Made by a program: the position numbers and the translations under genes
Shown here: piece by piece, positions 6,927 through 11,200 of the stretch
Position numbering within the stretch: position 1 is the stretch's first letter
Layout of the letters: each line of letters starts with the position of its first letter
The notes under the pieces: model-generated
The model's input: the letters and a program-made list of their open reading frames with translations, nothing else
What the model was told of the DNA's origin: nothing
Database searches by the model: none
Assembly (NCBI GenBank): GCA_034437895.1
Contig: DAOTTO010000289.1
Location: 1 to 11,200, forward strand
DNA from: JANRLJ01 sp034437895
GTDB lineage: Bacteria > Chloroflexota > Anaerolineae > Aggregatilineales > Phototrophicaceae
Reading direction: 5' to 3'
Length of the DNA stretch: 11,200 nucleotides

Positions 6927-8066
6927 TCAAGGCGTTTTGATCTGCACTTTGCGTCCGCCGACATCCACCAATCCATCGGCATCCCCCATAAAATTCCAAT
7001 CGCCCTTATTAACACGAGTCACCCAGAAATCGCCACGCACCTTCAAGCCAGGTAAATTATCGCGCGCCGCTTGATTATAATGCGATGTCTTGCGTAAATC
7101 GGCAACTTTTGCCATAAGTTGTTCTTCGGTAATGCCATTTTCGCCGGGGCGTGACCGCACAGGTACACCAAGCTGCTCTTCCGCCATCCGCACAAATTTA
7201 TGTCCAGTGCCGAAGTTCACACCCATATCGAAAAGAAGCGCATAAGACAGCGGCAGCTTTAATCCGCGTGGCGTAATATAGCCTTCCACAACTTTATCCC
7301 AGTAATTGGCACTGGCAACTTCATCTTGGGCGCGTTGCATTTCGGCTTCATTCGCCGCAGCCAAAAGAAGCTGCTTAAGGTTCATATCATCCCGTAGGCT
7401 TGCATCGTGCATTTTAATCCGATCTGCATAGCCGCGTAATCCGTTGGCTGTGGCGCTGGCGGAAGTGGCTAGATATTTATCGACCACTGTAAATAAACTG
7501 CCTGCCGCCAAGGTAAATTGAATCAGCCCGTAGCTAATGATACCAGCATCATAATTATTGTAGGCGGCATAGCCCGATCCTTCAAAAGCTGCGGTCACGA
7601 CAAAAGAAGCCTTTTTGACACGGTGAAGGTCAAACGAAACTGTCCCCGCAGCAGGTGGTGTAACCATCTGTGCAGCAGGGGGCGGCGCAGTTTGTGCAGG
7701 TGCTGGAGACGGTGAAGGCGCGGGGGCATTTCCAGCGGCACCGGTCATCTGTTGACGTGTGAGCATAAAGGCATTTGCGGGTTGAGCAACCGTGCCGTAA
7801 CCAAAGGCAGATAAATCGCCCTGCACCTCAATCAGATCATCCCGTACCCAGCCTGTAGTGTTATCTGGAAAGGTCAGGCGAAACCATTGGTACGTTTTAC
7901 CGTTTAATCCTTCGTTAGCAGAGTCGGGCGCAACTTCCATGATGGGCAAACTTCCCAACCCCACAGGTTTTTTAAAAAGTAAGGCAGCCGTCCTAAGTGC
8001 AGAAGCACGGACATTGACCTCCGATAATGATGAAATACCACGAATAGTAGCAAGGGCAGATGACAT
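6927..8066 (-). CDS. SH3-domain protein with lysozyme/chitosanase-like (GH46-like) catalytic domain
   Basis: 379 residues. Residues about 10-82 form a bacterial SH3 domain (VNVRASA at its start, TGWVRDDLIEV at its end), a fold that often binds cell-wall peptides. A Pro/Ala-rich linker (about 113-140) leads to a domain with AAFEGSGYAAYNNYDAGIIS then YGLIQF. E162 and D173, followed by SYG (178-180) and Q183, match the Glu...Asp-G-hydrophobic-SYG-Q pattern of GH46 chitosanases and related lysozyme-fold enzymes; FDMGVNFGTGH (279-289) lies in the helical core. A wall-polysaccharide hydrolase is therefore likely, with peptidoglycan or chitosan as substrate undecided. There is no signal peptide: translation begins directly in the SH3 region after a strong AAAAAGGAG site with an 8-base spacer. 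This layout resembles endolysins that leave the cell by a holin, by lysis or by another export system, but no phage genes are nearby. It is divergent from the S41 peptidase. Confidence 0.75.
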   Translation of the reverse strand: MSSALATIRGISSLSEVNVRASALRTAALLFKKPVGLGSLPIMEVAPDSANEGLNGKTYQWFRLTFPDNTTGWVRDDLIEVQGDLSAFGYGTVAQPANAFMLTRQQMTGAAGNAPAPSPSPAPAQTAPPPAAQMVTPPAAGTVSFDLHRVKKASFVVTAAFEGSGYAAYNNYDAGIISYGLIQFTLAAGSLFTVVDKYLATSASATANGLRGYADRIKMHDASLRDDMNLKQLLLAAANEAEMQRAQDEVASANYWDKVVEGYITPRGLKLPLSYALLFDMGVNFGTGHKFVRMAEEQLGVPVRSRPGENGITEEQLMAKVADLRKTSHYNQAARDNLPGLKVRGDFWVTRVNKGDWNFMGDADGLVDVGGRKVQIKTP

Positions 8067-8074
8067 CGTGCGAA

Positions 8075-8083
8075 CTCCTTTTT
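8075..8083 (-). promoter_or_regulatory. Strong Shine-Dalgarno fixing the hydrolase start
   Basis: AAAAAGGAG on the minus strand sits 8 bases before the ATG at 8066. It is the best ribosome-binding site in the window and fixes the start, so the absence of an N-terminal signal peptide is unlikely to be a start-choice error. Confidence 0.85.
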
Positions 8084-8099
8084 AACCGATCCTTCTCAC

Positions 8100-8108
8100 A
8101 TCATAGCA
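8100..8108 (-). promoter_or_regulatory. Extended -10 promoter of the SH3-hydrolase gene
   Basis: TGCTATGAT on the minus strand (TGnTATGAT) ends 33 bases before the ATG, leaving about a 25-base leader that contains the Shine-Dalgarno. The -35 is not convincing. The motif is nearly identical to that before the oxidoreductase gene. Confidence 0.45.
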
Positions 8109-8134
8109 GACATGAACATAAGTGTTACGTGAGA

Positions 8135-8166
8135 TTGGCTCAATGAATCGCAGATTTCTATATAAT
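8135..8166 (+). promoter_or_regulatory. Promoter of the S41 peptidase gene
   Basis: TTGGCT (8135-8140) is a fair -35, followed either by TATATA at 8159-8164 (18-base spacer) or by perfect TATAAT at 8161-8166 (20-base spacer). Transcription would begin near 8172, about 35 bases before the ATG. It sits back to back with the hydrolase promoter in the 141-bp divergent region. Confidence 0.55.
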
Positions 8167-8178
8167 GACAACAAAGGC

Positions 8179-8195
8179 GTTTAAAATTTTTAAAC
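8179..8195. repeat. 17-bp perfect palindrome, candidate operator in the S41 leader
   Basis: GTTTAAAATTTTTAAAC has 8-bp arms around one central base. It lies just downstream of the predicted transcription start and one base before the AAGG Shine-Dalgarno (8196-8199). Such a site could bind a dimeric repressor, or form a weak RNA hairpin next to the ribosome-binding site. It is AT-only apart from its ends, so chance is possible. Confidence 0.45.
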
Positions 8196-8207
8196 AAGGC
8201 ATTCATC

Positions 8208-10565
8208 ATGATTAAGAAATTTAGGGTAATGGGTTTGTGGGTCGGTACATTGCTGCTTATTGCAATGAATATTGGCTCATTATTGGCACAAGATGCTGAA
8301 TTCCAACCTGCGCGGATTGTCAATGATGAAGGGGGTCCCGTCGTCATTCGTGGAGATGTGACCTACACCAATCCATTTTTTACCAGCGGCGTAGCGGCAC
8401 CAATCATCATTCTTGAAGATCAAGCTGGCTTCGTTGACCGCAACGAGTATTTTATTTTCCCGCCACAATCCCAAACAATTGGTCAGCTTACCTCGGATTT
8501 TTACACGTCGCCTTTTAGTTACAATTTGGCGCTCCCCATAGAACCACAAGGGTCGCTGCGCGATGTCGATCAAGATGGCGGCGAAGACACAGGCGTGATG
8601 GTCTTTGCAGTCGCCTATTGGAACAATACGTGGGGCGATCCATTTTTGGAAGTGCGCGACTTAGGCGGTGGCGGTTGGTCAACTGCGTATGCCTCCACCC
8701 GTGTTAGCACAGACCCCGATACCCCGCGTGAAATCGTGGGCGGAAGCTACCTCGTTTATACGCCCGACGATCAACAGGGCTTCCCATCTGGCTTCGGTGC
8801 GGACGGCCTGCTCTTTACCGGAGACGATCCCATTGTCGGGCTTCCACAAGGCTATACTGTCGTCAGCATGGATTCCGAGCCGTTTACATTTGATCGCGGA
8901 CGTGAGCAAACGATTAACCTTATCGAACCGGAGGGCGCTGAACTTGTTGATTTTAGCGGTCTGAGCTTCAGCGCAGCTTTTGATGCGATGTTAGATAAAT
9001 TCCGTCGGGAATATGCCTTCACCGAGTATAAAGGAATTGATTGGGAGGCGCTTGGCGTAGAATTCCGTCCGCGTTTTGTGGAAGCAGAAGCAAATAACGA
9101 CTCTCAAGCCTATCTGGACGCGCTGCGGGAATTTATCTGGCGCATCCCAGATGGGCATGTCAGCGTCAATCCTTTCTCCGTTTATCAGGATGAGTATCAA
9201 TTCGACATCGCAAACGGTCTCGGACTCGCCATTCGTGAGACAGATGACGGACGGGCAATCGTCACCTATCTCACCGTTGGCGGCCCGGCGGAAGAAGCCG
9301 GAATCCAACTCCGCGCCGAGATTCTTGAAATTAACGGCAAAGCGATCAACCAAGTCATTGATGCTGTACAGCCTTGGTCAGGCCCATTTAGTTCGCCACA
9401 TAATTTGCGCTTGGCACAGGAACGTTTTGTCTTCCGTTTTAATGCGGATACCGATTCCGTCGATATTACCTATCGCAACCCAGACGAAAATGAAGCCCAA
9501 AACGTAACACTTGATACCGTACCCGAAGGCGACAGCTTCAACAATTTTCTGCCGGGAAACCAATTAACTGGCTATGAGCTGCCCGTTGAATATCAAATCC
9601 TACCGAGTGGTTATATTTACGCCAGCATCTACAGCTTCCTCGATAACGATGTCTTGAGCATTCAACTTTGGGAGCGTATGATCCGCGAAATAAATCAGAC
9701 AGGTGCGCCGGGGTTAATTATCGACATGCGACAAAATGGCGGCGGAAACGGTTTCCTTGCAGACCAAATGGCGGCTTATTTCTTTGATGAAGAATTGGTC
9801 GTTGGGCAGCGTGGGTTTTACAATGAAGAATTAGATGACTTTTACTTCGATGAACGCGGCGTTCAGCGCATGTATCCGCCAGCGGCAGACCTGCGTTTTG
9901 AGGGTTCCATTGCGGTATTGGTCGGTCCCGAATGTGCCAGTGCTTGTGAGCGTTTTGCTTATAACTTAACGCTGCAAGATCGTGCCGCGATTGTGGGGCA
10001 GTATCCAACGGCAGGTTTAGGCGGCAGTGTATCAGATTTTCGTATGCCGCTAGGGATAACCATACGTATGACGAAAGGACGCTCAGTTGATGCGGAGGGC
10101 AACATCCATATCGAAGGAACGGGAGTTGAACCTACTGTTGATGTCCCAGTTGATGAAACAACCCTTTTTAGTACAGGCGACCCCGTGTTGGAAGCAGCAA
10201 TTGCCTCTTTGGGTGGCGACAGCACCAGTAACTCTCAGGAAGCGGAGACAATCGCAATTGGGGACATGGTTACGGGCGAATTCACCATTGGGCAGCGCAT
10301 TCGCTATACATTTGAAGTAGAGGCCAACCGTGCCTTCGATGTGTTTTTGGGCGACGAGTCCGGCGAATTAACAACGATTGTGCGTTTCTACGATTTACAG
10401 GACAATTTGATACTTTCCAATGAAGATGAACAATCTGCCGACAGTGGCAATTCATTTTTGGAGCAGATTTCGAGTTCGCAAGATGCAACAGTCGTTATTG
10501 AAATCGGAACTTTTGAAGATTCCTTGGAAGGATCGTTTATCCTAAGCATTACCGAGTCCGAATAG
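8208..10565 (+). CDS. Exported S41-family (tricorn/IRBP-like) serine peptidase with PDZ and C-terminal PPC-like domain
   Basis: 785 residues. A signal peptide (basic MIKKFR, hydrophobic core to about residue 27, likely cut after LLA) sends it across the membrane. Residues about 28-240 are a beta-rich region with Asp-rich, possibly calcium-binding turns such as DVDQDGGED. A helical segment with DGH (315-317) follows, then a PDZ domain (about 336-400, with EINGK near 375), which in this family grips substrate C-termini. The catalytic core has ECASACERF with likely nucleophile S578 and E581. The Lys of the CtpA-type TFGKG motif is absent (TAGLGG instead). With the DGH histidine, this points to the tricorn/IRBP-like branch rather than a Ser-Lys enzyme. 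Residues about 680-785 resemble a bacterial pre-peptidase C-terminal domain. A role in secreted or envelope protein turnover is inferred. The ATG follows AAGG with an 8-base gap, and a strong terminator follows the gene. Confidence 0.9.
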   Translation: MIKKFRVMGLWVGTLLLIAMNIGSLLAQDAEFQPARIVNDEGGPVVIRGDVTYTNPFFTSGVAAPIIILEDQAGFVDRNEYFIFPPQSQTIGQLTSDFYTSPFSYNLALPIEPQGSLRDVDQDGGEDTGVMVFAVAYWNNTWGDPFLEVRDLGGGGWSTAYASTRVSTDPDTPREIVGGSYLVYTPDDQQGFPSGFGADGLLFTGDDPIVGLPQGYTVVSMDSEPFTFDRGREQTINLIEPEGAELVDFSGLSFSAAFDAMLDKFRREYAFTEYKGIDWEALGVEFRPRFVEAEANNDSQAYLDALREFIWRIPDGHVSVNPFSVYQDEYQFDIANGLGLAIRETDDGRAIVTYLTVGGPAEEAGIQLRAEILEINGKAINQVIDAVQPWSGPFSSPHNLRLAQERFVFRFNADTDSVDITYRNPDENEAQNVTLDTVPEGDSFNNFLPGNQLTGYELPVEYQILPSGYIYASIYSFLDNDVLSIQLWERMIREINQTGAPGLIIDMRQNGGGNGFLADQMAAYFFDEELVVGQRGFYNEELDDFYFDERGVQRMYPPAADLRFEGSIAVLVGPECASACERFAYNLTLQDRAAIVGQYPTAGLGGSVSDFRMPLGITIRMTKGRSVDAEGNIHIEGTGVEPTVDVPVDETTLFSTGDPVLEAAIASLGGDSTSNSQEAETIAIGDMVTGEFTIGQRIRYTFEVEANRAFDVFLGDESGELTTIVRFYDLQDNLILSNEDEQSADSGNSFLEQISSSQDATVVIEIGTFEDSLEGSFILSITESE

Positions 10566-10588
10566 ACAAAAACCATCCTCTCATTTTT

Positions 10589-10618
10589 AAAAAGGTCTTG
10601 CGTGTGCATGGCCTTTTT
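10589..10618 (+). terminator. Strong intrinsic terminator after the S41 peptidase gene
   Basis: AAAAAGGTC (10589-10597) pairs with GGCCTTTTT (10610-10618), including one G-U pair. An inner TGC/GCA stem sits over a 4-base loop, and five T residues form the 3' side. It starts 24 bases after the stop codon. The A tract makes it potentially bidirectional, but no gene approaches from the right. Confidence 0.85.
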
Positions 10619-10688
10619 AATTAGAAAAACATAACTAAACTAACACATCCGTTATTTTTTACAAAAAATTCGTTTTTTTCTCGTGACT

Positions 10689-10718
10689 TTTGCACTATCT
10701 TTGAGTTATATTTATCAT
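10689..10718 (+). promoter_or_regulatory. Probable promoter of the STAS gene
   Basis: TATCAT (10713-10718) is the best -10. The -35 is TTTGCA (10689-10694, 18-base spacer) or TTGCAC (10690-10695, 17-base spacer). This leaves a leader of roughly 75 bases before the ATG at 10799. The 10619-10798 spacer is strikingly AT-rich, with T runs and repeated CGTTTT blocks (near 10671, 10720 and 10735), and encodes nothing else I can see. Confidence 0.4.
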
Positions 10719-10798
10719 ACGTTTTTCAGGTAAACGTTTTCTCAAACATTTATGCAGAATAAAGACTTACCGAGTTATCATTAATTATAGGTTAATTC

Positions 10799-11146
10799 AT
10801 GAATGTAATCACTATGGACATCAACGTAGAAAAAATTGGTCAAATCACTGTAATCGAAATGTTTGGGGAGCTTGATTCAAATACTGCGCCCGGTATTCAA
10901 CAGCAAATAATGCCACTTGTTGAAAAAAACAGTAAAATCCTCCTCGATATGTCTCATGTGACGTATATGTCGAGCGCAGGCTTACGCACCCTCCTCCTGC
11001 TCTATCGTCGCATTCGCGATAACATCGGGCATATCGTCATCGCTGGGTTATCAGACGAAGTGCGGGATGTGATGGCAATCACCGGTTTTCTGGATTGTTT
11101 TGCGACCTTTGAAAACCGAACCGCAGGATTAAAGGCATTGGGTTAA
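10799..11146 (+). CDS. STAS-domain anti-sigma factor antagonist
   Basis: 115 residues, a single STAS domain of standard size. It shows the opening strand with GELDSNTA (23-30) and the signature LLDMSHVTYMSSAGLRTLLL (48-67). In SpoIIAA/RsbV proteins the Ser in D-S-x-G-L is phosphorylated by an anti-sigma kinase; here the preceding Asp is Ser, giving S58-S59, and S59 is the expected acceptor. When unphosphorylated, such a protein binds the anti-sigma kinase and frees its sigma factor or other partner. The start at 10799 has only a weak AGG-type ribosome site; ATG at residue 6 is an alternative and would trim a tail outside the domain. It is the first gene of a tight pair: the next ATG comes 1 base after its stop. 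Family assignment is secure; the actual partner is not visible. Confidence 0.92.
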   Translation: MNVITMDINVEKIGQITVIEMFGELDSNTAPGIQQQIMPLVEKNSKILLDMSHVTYMSSAGLRTLLLLYRRIRDNIGHIVIAGLSDEVRDVMAITGFLDCFATFENRTAGLKALG

Positions 11147-11147
11147 T

Positions 11148-11200
11148 ATGCAGCAGCAGGGACGAATCGACAGCGAACCGACGCACAGTTATGAAGGATA
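11148..11200 (+). CDS. Start of an unidentified gene coupled to the STAS gene (truncated by window edge)
   Basis: An ATG occurs 1 base after the STAS stop and the frame stays open for the remaining 17 codons (MQQQGRIDSE, then PTHSYEG). AAAGG at 11131-11135 may serve as its ribosome site, and the spacing suggests translational coupling. The visible residues are a polar N-terminus with no recognisable domain. STAS genes in this arrangement often precede an RsbW-type kinase or a PP2C phosphatase, but nothing in these residues shows which. Confidence 0.5.
   Translation, partial: MQQQGRIDSEPTHSYEG

Overview
The window looks like chromosomal DNA from a Chloroflexota bacterium, probably Anaerolineae-like. 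This is an inference from gene style: a giant Ser/Thr kinase-nSTAND-WD40 fusion, an S41 peptidase with a PPC-like tail, a STAS anti-sigma antagonist, and balanced base composition with AT-rich spacers. No rRNA, tRNA or universal marker is present to confirm it. No phage structural gene, CRISPR array or complete insertion sequence is visible.

Layout. Positions 1 to about 400 encode no protein but are packed with perfect helices. Two tetraloops (UUCG and GNRA) are canonical only when the minus strand is the RNA, so I call a large structured minus-strand RNA. An IscB/IsrB-associated HEARO/omega RNA is the leading but unproven identity; its protein gene would lie left of the window. A short promoter region (about 421-575) leads into a 1523-residue plus-strand protein: kinase, nSTAND P-loop ATPase, one membrane helix and fourteen WD40 blades. 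Overlapping hairpins separate it from two minus-strand genes read towards it: an FAD-dependent desaturase-like oxidoreductase (TTG start) and an SH3-linker-lysozyme/chitosanase-like hydrolase without a signal peptide. The hydrolase shares a 141-bp divergent promoter region with an exported S41 peptidase, which ends at a strong intrinsic terminator. A separately promoted STAS protein follows, and a further gene starts 1 base after its stop and runs off the window.

How the genes fit together. There is no single operon. Two signalling modules bracket the region: a membrane-anchored kinase/STAND receptor on the left, and the start of a probable partner-switching operon (STAS plus coupled gene) on the right. 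Between them are stand-alone metabolic and cell-envelope or secreted functions. Both minus-strand genes carry the same extended -10 pattern, TGnTATGATG, so they may use the same sigma factor while being transcribed separately.
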